Source: Spirochaeta sp.
Lineage (GTDB): Bacteria; Spirochaetota; Spirochaetia; DSM-27196; Alkalispirochaetaceae
DNA: 7,960 nucleotides
NCBI GenBank assembly: GCA_007117185.1
Contig: SKHA01000312.1
Location: 1 to 7,960, forward strand
Reading direction: 5' to 3'
Shown in pieces: positions 1 to 6,653 of this stretch. Within the stretch, counting starts at the first letter, position 1. The number at the start of each line of letters is the position of its first letter. A program made the position numbers and the translations under genes. The notes beneath the pieces were generated by a model. The model was not told the DNA's origin. It ran no database searches and saw nothing but the letters and a program-made list of their open reading frames with translations.

Positions 1-1056
1 AGCATAGAGAAACGGTTTCAGCGTCGAACCCGGCTGACGCCGGATAAGAACGGCGTCAACCTGCCCGCTCCGGGGCTCGTGAAAACTCGGAGAACCCACC
101 CACGCCAGGACCTCCCCGGTTTGCCCGTCCATTGCCAGGACCGCGCCGTGGCCGATGCGGTGGGATCCGGCCGCAGCGATTCGGCGCCGGAGTGCCTCGT
201 TGGCGATGCGCTGAAGGGACAGGTCCAGGGACGTTACCCCATGGTCCATCGCTGCGGTAGCGACCAGATGCTGCAGAAAATGCGGCGCCTCGCTGCTGCC
301 CCAGGACGAATGCCGCCGGATTCGCTCTTCCGCCGCCACCAGGGCAGCGTTGACATCAGCGAAGGAGGCAGTTGCACCAACCCGACCGGCCAGCACCAGC
401 GCAGCACCCAGGTTATCTTCACGACCGCTGTGAGGGTGGTAGCGTCGGGGACTGCGGGGAATCACCGCCAGGGAAAGGATCTCCAGGGAGGTCAGCTCCG
501 CAGCGGAAACTCCGAAGAAGCGCCGGGACCCGCTCTCAACGCCGGCAACACCGCTCCCGAAGGGCAGGTTGGAGAGATACAGCTCCAGGATCGTTTCCTT
601 GGTCAGCAGCCGTTCCAGCCACAGCGCCAGAAACGCCTGCTCGCCTTTGCCGGGCTGCCGCCCGGTAGCGTCCGTAAACAGACGCACTACCTGCATCGTC
701 ACCGTGGAAGCGCCGGAAACAACCCGTCGTTGCCGCAGATTTTGTACTGCCGCCCGGACTACCGCCACGGGGTCAACTCCGCGGTGTCTCCAGAAGCGGC
801 GATCTTCAGCAGCCAGGACGATCCGCACAACCTCCGGTGGCAGTTGCCGGAGGTTGACGCGCTGCCTCCGAATTCCGTCGTCTACCGTGGTAACCGCCAT
901 GATCTCTCCGGTCCGGTCCAGGTAGACGGTGCTGTAGCTGCGCTGCTCTATCGCCTCCAGCAGCGACGGCAGCTGAACCGTTGCCGCCACAAAGGGCACC
1001 AGAACGGAGACAACGACAGCTGCACAGAGCAGCGCCGTCGCGCGGTCACGGTCCAT
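1..1056 (-). CDS. pbpC: Penicillin-binding protein 1C, N-terminal part (3' end beyond window)
   Basis: Bifunctional class A PBP that polymerises lipid II glycan strands and crosslinks peptides at the outer face of the inner membrane. My reverse-strand translation gives 352 open codons to the window edge. A short cytoplasmic start is followed by one membrane helix (residues about 6-27). The GT51 glycosyltransferase domain carries EDRRFWRHRGVD (catalytic Glu84), GASTVTMQ (115-122), GKGEQ (136-140) with LERLLTKETILELYLS, and the RFFG-SAAEL stretch near 179-188. The transpeptidase domain begins after about residue 300 and its active-site motif QPGSTLKPF is visible (Ser344, Lys347). The 1C assignment rests on the GK..Q and YL..PFG arrangement and on the A2M gene just upstream. 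Family members are about 750-800 residues, so roughly the C-terminal half is missing here. The ATG at 1056 is the first possible start after an in-frame TAA. It has no close Shine-Dalgarno and overlaps the preceding stop by 11 bp, suggesting coupled translation. Confidence 0.94.
   Translation of the reverse strand, partial: MDRDRATALLCAAVVVSVLVPFVAATVQLPSLLEAIEQRSYSTVYLDRTGEIMAVTTVDDGIRRQRVNLRQLPPEVVRIVLAAEDRRFWRHRGVDPVAVVRAAVQNLRQRRVVSGASTVTMQVVRLFTDATGRQPGKGEQAFLALWLERLLTKETILELYLSNLPFGSGVAGVESGSRRFFGVSAAELTSLEILSLAVIPRSPRRYHPHSGREDNLGAALVLAGRVGATASFADVNAALVAAEERIRRHSSWGSSEAPHFLQHLVATAAMDHGVTSLDLSLQRIANEALRRRIAAAGSHRIGHGAVLAMDGQTGEVLAWVGSPSFHEPRSGQVDAVLIRRQPGSTLKPFLYA
1046..1056 (-). other. 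11-bp stop/start overlap of A2M C-terminal segment and pbpC
   Basis: The sequence ATGGACCGTGA holds both the pbpC start and the TGA ending the A2M frame. The nearest purine-rich run (GGGAG, 1079-1075) lies 18 nt from the ATG, too far for normal ribosome binding. PbpC synthesis therefore probably depends on ribosomes finishing the A2M C-terminal segment. The overlap is seen directly; the coupling is inferred. Confidence 0.8.
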
Positions 1057-1633
1057 CGCCGATTACTGCCAGTACTCCCGCTGTCCGACCGAACACTTCC
1101 GGCTCATGAACCACCCGGGCGCTCGCCGATGGCAGAGGATAGATCCCGCGATTCACCGTTCGGAAGAGGAAGTGCACCGTGGTCACTCCCGGGGGAAGCG
1201 CTTCAAAGGTAAACCGCGCGTGTCCCGGGTAGTCCTGGCGTACCGCCGGTGGGGGTCGCTCACCTTCCGGTTCGGCGTAGGTGCCGGTAGACTGCAACCG
1301 GGCGTCCAGGATACGCGCCCCCGAGGGGATCGGCGCGTCCAGCACCACCTGCTGCCATCCCCGGGCGGCAGCAAGAGAGACCTCCATCCGGTACGTTACG
1401 CCGTGCTGGAGCTCCCGCCACCCCTGCTCACTCCCTCCCTGCTCCCGGTGGTCCAGCCTCAGAACACGCCGGGTCAACGCCAGCCCTTCGTCCCGGGCGG
1501 GAAGAATCTCGCCAGGCAGCGAGTACTGCATTGTCATGGTGTACCAGACTGTCCCCGTCCCGACAGCATTCAGTTGTACCTCCAGCGGCTCTCCCCGGGG
1601 CAGCTCTCCCAGGGATTCTCCGTCGAAGGGCAT
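1046..1633 (-). CDS. A2M C-terminal (MG10-like) domain, separated from the main A2M by an in-frame amber codon
   Basis: Encodes 195 residues from the ATG at 1633, all beta-domain-like and with no signal peptide or membrane segment. The pattern matches the C-terminal macroglobulin domain of bacterial A2Ms: VWYTMTMQY (about 30-38), a proline/glycine turn VVLDAPIPSGARILDA (near 96-111), and the closing FRTVNRGIYPLPSA followed by VHEPEVFGRTAG. It lies in the same frame as the 1664-6592 gene, ten sense codons after its TAG. It is therefore best read as the detached end of one gene rather than an independent one. If translated alone from its own AGGAG site it would stay in the cytoplasm, where an A2M domain has no known job. 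If the TAG is read through or is an error, it completes a protein of 1848 residues. It contains no cysteine. Domain identity is fairly certain; expression as a separate protein is doubtful. Confidence 0.8.
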   Translation of the reverse strand: MPFDGESLGELPRGEPLEVQLNAVGTGTVWYTMTMQYSLPGEILPARDEGLALTRRVLRLDHREQGGSEQGWRELQHGVTYRMEVSLAAARGWQQVVLDAPIPSGARILDARLQSTGTYAEPEGERPPPAVRQDYPGHARFTFEALPPGVTTVHFLFRTVNRGIYPLPSASARVVHEPEVFGRTAGVLAVIGDGP

Positions 1634-1639
1634 GCGATG

Positions 1640-1645
1640 CTCCTC
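1640..1645 (-). promoter_or_regulatory. Shine-Dalgarno-like GAGGAG ahead of the A2M C-terminal segment
   Basis: GAGGAG ends 6 nt before the ATG at 1633 and about 20 nt after the amber codon, a normal ribosome-binding spacing. It could support re-initiation after termination at 1664. The same bases encode Glu-Glu in the uninterrupted frame, so the match may be chance in GC-rich coding DNA. Confidence 0.45.
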
Positions 1646-1663
1646 AGGTTGCTCCCGGGCGCC

Positions 1664-1666
1664 CTA
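1664..1666 (-). other. In-frame amber (TAG) codon inside the A2M reading frame
   Basis: The codons read TCC TTT TAG GGC GCC and then stay open in the same frame through ten codons to the ATG at 1633 and on to 1046. Protein homology continues on both sides (thioester-type helical domain before, MG10 domain after). Because the frame is unchanged, a single inserted or deleted base cannot explain it. It must be a nonsense substitution, a base-call error, or a recoded or leaky codon. Confidence 0.9.
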
Positions 1667-4600
1667 AAAGGATCGATCCAGAAACCGATCACCCGAGAGA
1701 TCTGCAGTAACGTTCAGCTGCACCTGCTCACCCGCTTCACGGCTGACAAGTTCGGAGAGCGCCAGCAGCGCCCAGGTGCGCTCTGCCGGCCTCCGGACAC
1801 TCCTCATGGAGTTGGCAATCCTGCGCACCATCTCACCCTGATCGTCCTCCAGCACCTGGAGTTCAACCAGGAGCAGCAGCGCCAGCGCGAGCACAGACGA
1901 CCCATCGGATCCGTCCACCAGATCCACCGTGGCGCCGCTGATCGCCACATACGATCCCATGCGATCACGCAGGACCGCGAACTGATCCCAGCGGCCCTGC
2001 TGCGCCGCAGTCAGCGCGGCAAACCCTACCTCAATGAGGGATGCGTCAGCTCCCGGCGGTGGCAGAACAACCGCCTGAGCACCCAACCGGGCAAGGACAT
2101 ACCCCCCAAAGGCACGGTCCCGCAACGAGGCGCCGCGGCCACGACGCAGGCCAGTTTCGATATAGTGCATCAGCGAGGCTGCATCCGGCCCGGCGGCCCG
2201 CTCTGCTTCCGGCAGGTACGTTAAAAGCAACCCCGTCCACAGCGATGGCAACAACGAGGACCACCGGGAGTCAGCGAGGTATCCCAGACCACCATCCTCC
2301 CGCTGGCCCGCCTTCAGCATCGCCAGGGCTGAACGAACCTCCCCGGAGGAACTCCCGCCGTCCACCACCGTCTGTGCGATGGCCCGCATCGCCACCAGAT
2401 CGTGAAAGTCACCCGTCTCGGCGGTGATCTGACGGCTCAGGAGATCCAGATGAACCGCCCGGGTGGGGTTGATATCCACCTGCAGAAAACCGTCCCGTAC
2501 CGCCTCATTTCGGGGCAGCACCAGCCCCTCCCGCACCGGCTCGTCTTCCCGCAGGCGGCCCGTAGCGGCAACACTCTCCACGATAGCGGGTCGTCTCACC
2601 GGAAGGGCCTGTACCAGCGTCTCCGAAAGAACCGCCGAGTCCACCGTCACGACGACCTGCCCATCTCCCGCTTCCATCGCCGCCAGGGGATAGTCCAGGA
2701 CCACCGTCGTCCCCGGAGGAATTCGCGGCTGTCGGGTCGGCTCACCGGGAACCTCCAGCCCCCGGGCAGTCATCGTAATCACCGGAGCCTGCTCCCGCGC
2801 GGTCAGATTGGTCACCACAACTGACGCGTGAAGGGTGTCGCGAAGGCGAATCTCCGAGGGAATCGCCAGTCGAACGTTCAGCGGCGACTGCACCAGAACG
2901 TCCCGGGTGGCGCGGCCAAAGGCATTCTCGTTCACTGCGACGGCGGTCATGCGATAGGTTGTCAGGGTATCCGGCCATTCGAAGCGAATCCGGACGGTAC
3001 CGTCCTCGCCGGTGATCGCTGCAGGCTCAAACACCGCCAGCGGCGGAAACTCCTCCCGTACATCCCCCTTGCCATCACCCCCGGCCAAATCGCGGAGCTC
3101 CCAGACGACAGGATCCAGCAGACGCGCCCGCGAGTCCGCTCCCATCACCCCCGGGGGGAAGCGCTCCGGGTCGTAGAAGAACGCGATCGGGTCTTCAACG
3201 GTATAGCCGGTGAGGTCGACCACCCCGCGGTCGACTCCCAGAAGGGTCACCTCCGCCCCGCTGACCGCTTCACCGCGCCGCAAAACCGAGACGGTCATCA
3301 TCGCCTCGTCGCCGGGCTGGTAGTCGCTGCGGTTCGGCGAGATCTCCACCGTCAGTGTCCGTGGTTCCGGATCAACCGAGATTCTGGTGATCCCGAACAA
3401 CCCCTGGGGTTTACCGGTATCCCGCAGAAAGTAGGACGTTGGGGGAGCCTGCCGGGGCTGACCCGCCGAGAGCGTCACGTACACCACCGGGAGGTGTTCT
3501 TCCCGAATCGGAATCTCAACCACCGCCGCCGACCCATGCAGCTGTACCGGCCGATCCTCGATGATCCCGTCCCGCTCGACAGTCAGCAGATACATGCCCT
3601 CTGGAGCCGGCGACTGGACGAAGATTCGTGCAGTGTCGCCGACAGCGTAACCCTCCCGGTCCGGAAGGAGGCGTATTTCCCCCTGGTCACCCTCACCCCA
3701 CTGCACCAGCCCGGAGCCGGCAACATACAGATGCAGGTCCGTTCGGGCTACACCGCCGGCGCTGTCCCGCCCACGAAGGCGCACCACCCAGGACCCGCTG
3801 CGGTCCGGGGTGAACTGTACTCCATCGGTGGCGCTGCGGCGATCCACCACCTCTTCGTGAAGCTCCCAGCGGCCCAGGGCTCCGCCGGTGGCGCCGGTGC
3901 GAACCTCCCGGCGCCACTCCTGCCGCACCAACTGCGCTTCCACGTCGAAGACCCCCCGGGAGTACTCCTCTCCGGTGGGAGATACCGCCTGAACACGTAC
4001 CGCAACGGGCTCGCCGGCGCTGACAAAATGGCGGTGCGATCCCTCCAGAACGGCACCAAGATAGAACGCCGCCGGGTGTTCCACTACCGAGGTCCGGGCG
4101 GCCACTTCCTGCCCGGTCTGATCGCTGAGACGCACCTCCAGAGTATACCGCCGGGGTGTACCCTCCACCGCGCCGTCGTCCCGGGTGAGGGCCAGTACAG
4201 CCCTGCCGTTTCGGTCCAGCACCGCTTCTCCGCGTTGGGGCACCGCCGGGGGATCTTCCTGGAAGGATCCAAAGGTCCACCGGCTCCAGCGCTCTCCGGG
4301 AGGTCGGAAGAAATACGGTTGCCGTTCCCAATGAAAGCTGTAGGCTCCACCTCCGAGGGCTCCCCCGCCAAGGTACTGCGCCGTCACCCCCACCTCCAGC
4401 GGTTCATTCCGAAGAACCTCCTCCCGGGCTGGTTGCAGGTTCACCTCGTAATCCAGGCGCTGTACATGGGCCACCCGAAAGGGCACGCCCCGTTCACCTC
4501 CGTCGGGCTGACGCCGGTAGACCAGGCGGTAGTCCCCGGGAGGAACCCCCTCCGGCAGGGTGTAGTCACCGTAGAAACCGCCGGAAGGGCTGGTCCGCCC

Positions 4601-6592
4601 CTCCCGGGACGCCAGGGTCGTACCGTTCCACCGTTGTTCCTCCAGGGAGATACGGTACGGTCCGGTATACGGGAGATAGTCTCCAAGCCGGGGATCCCAG
4701 GTGCGGTCAATTCCGCGAAAGAGCACCTCTTCGCCGGGACGGTAAAGGTCACGATCAAGGATGAGATATGTCTCCATCCGCTGCTGCGCCGAAGCTGAAA
4801 TATCCCGCCACATCCAGAACCCGAAGCGGTACAGATCGTGAGAGCGATCCGGAACGAAATGCAGGCGGTCCTCGCCGTGTCGGACCAGGAGGTGAATCTG
4901 TTGGTCGTCCAGCGGCTCGGGCAGATCCAGCGCCAGAAATCCCCGTGAGTCGGTACGTCCCTCAAGGGAAGTTCCGCGCAGCTCAACGGTCGCTCCAGCT
5001 ACCGGGGCGCCGGTGGAAAGGGAGCTGACCAGGATCGCCAGTCGATTGAACGCGTGTCGAACGGTGATGCCGAGGTCAGTCACCTGTACCTGCAGGTTCG
5101 ACCGGATCGGATTACGCCGTCCCTGGCGATTGGGAAGCCCAAGAACATCCCAGCTCAACCCAACCGCCCCCAGTCCGTTTGCGTCGAGCCAGGGGGTGAG
5201 GTCCAGGATGTGGTAGTTGCTCTGGTGTTCCACCTGCCCTTCCAGGCTGAACTGTTCCATCGTCGGTGTCGGGGGTGCGTAGGGATCATCCAGAGCGGCA
5301 GCGGACCAGCGTGCTTCGGTGATGTTCTGGTACTCCCAGATCACCCGCGGGGGAAACTGCGCTTCCAGGATCCGCGGACCGCTTTCGGGAAAGAGAGCGT
5401 AGCTGCCGGCGGGGGGCATTGTCAGCGCTACCGTCTCCTCCGAGACCAGAGAACGCCCGTAGCGATCGGTCAACTCAGGCGACATATGCAGCTCTACCAC
5501 GTCTCCGGGAATCAGGGGGATGCCCCGGATCTGCACGTTCCGTTCCCACACCTCCGGCTGAACCGGCAGCGTCAGCGCCTCTCCCTGATGGACCACACGA
5601 ACTGCCGTGGCCACCGAAGCGGGATCTACCGGGTGGGAGAAGAGCAGCGAGAGGTTGAGCGTGTCCTGCCGCGGCGAGCGGCGGGGGGTGTCCACGTAGC
5701 TGCTGAGACGATCAAAGCGAAACGGGGTAATGGTGTGCACCTCCACGGGCGCCCCGGCCCCCAGGGACACGGTAATGGGACTGTCCTCCGACGGCATCTC
5801 CAGAAGGGTAAGGACAACCGCCGATTCTTCATCGCCGGGGGAGACCGCAAACCGTGAGGTCACCCCTGCCACCCGAAGCACCAGCCGGCCGTCCAGCTCC
5901 GCCGGGGTGACCGGGTAATTGAAGCGTGCCATCAGGCGGCGGGCCCGCTGGGGAGGCAGCTCCGACTGGTCCAGATAAAACTCCGCTGGTTCCAGCTGCG
6001 CCTGGAGTGAGCGCAGCCGCAGCGGTTCATCCTGAAAGGAAAACTGAAGCGGCTCCTGCAGATACCGGCCGTTCAGGGACAGTGCGTCTGGAGACACGGT
6101 GACACGGTATTCCCGCTGTCCCGGCAGGGGTTGATCCGGCACGAACGCCAGCACCCGGGTTCCGTACCACCGGAACGTTCCAGAGACTGCCGGGGAGATC
6201 GTCATCAGCGACGACTCCCGGGAGGGACGCTGCAGCTGCGCCAGGGGAACCATAGGCTCGGAGAACGTTACGTACACCACCGGACGCCGCAGTTGCGCGG
6301 AGACGGTTCCCCGGGGCCCGTAGTCCAGGACCTGCAGGGGTTCCGAAGAGTCCCGGCGCACCACCAGAGCCCTGTCCTCACCAGCCGAAGCCCCCTGCAC
6401 CGCCTGGTTGTAGTAGGAAACAGGAGTTCCCTGGAAATCAACCGCGACAGTCACCGCTTGCACGTCTGAACCATCGGGACCGCTGGAACCAGCGGAACCT
6501 CCGGGGGGCGAGGAAGGGACGCCCGAACCGTCGCTGCAGGCGGTGAGAATAGCCATCAGAAGCGCCAGAACCGCGATCACCCGATCCACCAT
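1664..6592 (-). CDS. Bacterial alpha-2-macroglobulin lipoprotein, thioester-less, truncated by amber codon before MG10
   Basis: Large periplasmic lipoprotein of the family that traps attacking proteases; 1642 residues to the TAG, 1848 if read through (E. coli YfhM is about 1650). The start at 6592 (MVDRV...) is chosen because a lipoprotein signal follows at once, with the lipobox LTAC and Cys19, then a Ser/Gly/Pro-rich linker (20-43). Domains in order: an early macroglobulin-type repeat (VYVTFSEPM, 104-112), further beta domains, ILVSSLSTGAPVAGATVEL (520-538), the MG2 motif LDRDLYRPGEEVLFRG (612-627), the bait-region domain with LLGVDRGVVDLTGY (1117-1130), and a short probable bait GGDGKGDVREEFPP (1171-1184). 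Next come the A2M-domain motif WPDTLTTYRMTAVAV (1206-1220) and the helical thioester-type domain (about 1372-1624). The usual CxEQ thioester is absent: near 1384-1395 the chain reads LSRQITAETGD, and Cys19 is the only cysteine. Such proteins resemble the thioester-less YfaS type, although the adjacent pbpC is the usual partner of the YfhM type. Confidence 0.93.
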   Translation of the reverse strand: MVDRVIAVLALLMAILTACSDGSGVPSSPPGGSAGSSGPDGSDVQAVTVAVDFQGTPVSYYNQAVQGASAGEDRALVVRRDSSEPLQVLDYGPRGTVSAQLRRPVVYVTFSEPMVPLAQLQRPSRESSLMTISPAVSGTFRWYGTRVLAFVPDQPLPGQREYRVTVSPDALSLNGRYLQEPLQFSFQDEPLRLRSLQAQLEPAEFYLDQSELPPQRARRLMARFNYPVTPAELDGRLVLRVAGVTSRFAVSPGDEESAVVLTLLEMPSEDSPITVSLGAGAPVEVHTITPFRFDRLSSYVDTPRRSPRQDTLNLSLLFSHPVDPASVATAVRVVHQGEALTLPVQPEVWERNVQIRGIPLIPGDVVELHMSPELTDRYGRSLVSEETVALTMPPAGSYALFPESGPRILEAQFPPRVIWEYQNITEARWSAAALDDPYAPPTPTMEQFSLEGQVEHQSNYHILDLTPWLDANGLGAVGLSWDVLGLPNRQGRRNPIRSNLQVQVTDLGITVRHAFNRLAILVSSLSTGAPVAGATVELRGTSLEGRTDSRGFLALDLPEPLDDQQIHLLVRHGEDRLHFVPDRSHDLYRFGFWMWRDISASAQQRMETYLILDRDLYRPGEEVLFRGIDRTWDPRLGDYLPYTGPYRISLEEQRWNGTTLASREGRTSPSGGFYGDYTLPEGVPPGDYRLVYRRQPDGGERGVPFRVAHVQRLDYEVNLQPAREEVLRNEPLEVGVTAQYLGGGALGGGAYSFHWERQPYFFRPPGERWSRWTFGSFQEDPPAVPQRGEAVLDRNGRAVLALTRDDGAVEGTPRRYTLEVRLSDQTGQEVAARTSVVEHPAAFYLGAVLEGSHRHFVSAGEPVAVRVQAVSPTGEEYSRGVFDVEAQLVRQEWRREVRTGATGGALGRWELHEEVVDRRSATDGVQFTPDRSGSWVVRLRGRDSAGGVARTDLHLYVAGSGLVQWGEGDQGEIRLLPDREGYAVGDTARIFVQSPAPEGMYLLTVERDGIIEDRPVQLHGSAAVVEIPIREEHLPVVYVTLSAGQPRQAPPTSYFLRDTGKPQGLFGITRISVDPEPRTLTVEISPNRSDYQPGDEAMMTVSVLRRGEAVSGAEVTLLGVDRGVVDLTGYTVEDPIAFFYDPERFPPGVMGADSRARLLDPVVWELRDLAGGDGKGDVREEFPPLAVFEPAAITGEDGTVRIRFEWPDTLTTYRMTAVAVNENAFGRATRDVLVQSPLNVRLAIPSEIRLRDTLHASVVVTNLTAREQAPVITMTARGLEVPGEPTRQPRIPPGTTVVLDYPLAAMEAGDGQVVVTVDSAVLSETLVQALPVRRPAIVESVAATGRLREDEPVREGLVLPRNEAVRDGFLQVDINPTRAVHLDLLSRQITAETGDFHDLVAMRAIAQTVVDGGSSSGEVRSALAMLKAGQREDGGLGYLADSRWSSLLPSLWTGLLLTYLPEAERAAGPDAASLMHYIETGLRRGRGASLRDRAFGGYVLARLGAQAVVLPPPGADASLIEVGFAALTAAQQGRWDQFAVLRDRMGSYVAISGATVDLVDGSDGSSVLALALLLLVELQVLEDDQGEMVRRIANSMRSVRRPAERTWALLALSELVSREAGEQVQLNVTADLSGDRFLDRSF
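6536..6592 (-). other. Lipoprotein signal peptide and lipobox of the A2M
   Basis: Residues 1-19 of the A2M: a short start with Arg4, a hydrophobic core (VIAVLALLMAIL), then LTA|C with Cys19 as the lipidation and cleavage site. Ser and Asp follow at +2 and +3. This fits signal peptidase II processing and fixes the true start well downstream of the longest possible open frame. Confidence 0.88.
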
Positions 6593-6617
6593 GGGGTCCA
6601 GTATAGCCCCGGACCCC
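6593..6617. repeat. 7-bp perfect inverted repeat between the divergent genes
   Basis: GGGGTCC (6593-6599) and GGACCCC (6611-6617) are separated by 11 bp, with centres 18 bp apart. The repeat abuts the A2M start codon and encloses its -10-like hexamer. It could be an operator or, in a longer transcript, a hairpin next to the start. Chance occurrence in GC-rich DNA is possible. Confidence 0.4.
6600..6605 (-). promoter_or_regulatory. Putative -10 element (TATACT) for the A2M-pbpC operon
   Basis: TATACT matches TATAAT at five of six positions and lies 7 nt before the ATG at 6592, so transcription would start at or next to the start codon. No Shine-Dalgarno precedes the ATG and no good -35 is visible (TGGCGC at 17-bp spacing is weak). 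This fits a leaderless transcript but is a sequence-only prediction. Confidence 0.4.
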
Positions 6618-6641
6618 TTCCTGCGCCATACAGGAACGGCG

Positions 6642-6647
6642 TACAGT
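6642..6647 (+). promoter_or_regulatory. Putative -10 element (TACAGT) for the HAD phosphatase gene
   Basis: TACAGT fits the TAnnnT pattern and lies 6 nt before the ATG at 6654, so the predicted transcription start coincides with the start codon. The only purine-rich run (AGGAA, 6632-6636) is 17 nt from the ATG, too far to act as a ribosome-binding site. No convincing -35 is seen. Confidence 0.35.
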
Positions 6648-6653
6648 ACCGGT

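Noticed and set aside
79..1212. A 377-codon open frame on the + strand, and a 372-codon one at 1106-2224
   Set aside because: Both are antisense to pbpC and A2M, whose motifs are clear, and both have low-complexity composition typical of shadow frames.
1634..1669. A frameshift in the A2M gene at the AAAA run
   Set aside because: The segments on both sides of the stop are in the same frame, so a single indel cannot be the cause; only the TAG interrupts it.
2828..4798. A 656-codon open frame on the + strand
   Set aside because: It lies fully antisense to the A2M coding region, is rich in Arg, Pro, Gly and His, and shows no domain motif. Long antisense frames are common in GC-rich genes.
5054..5857. 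A 267-codon + strand frame
   Set aside because: It is antisense to the A2M N-terminal half, with no recognisable motif and no plausible start signal.
6543..6653. Upstream extension of the HAD gene by 37 residues
   Set aside because: It would overlap the A2M signal-peptide region and put a long, unrelated extension before the nucleophile motif.
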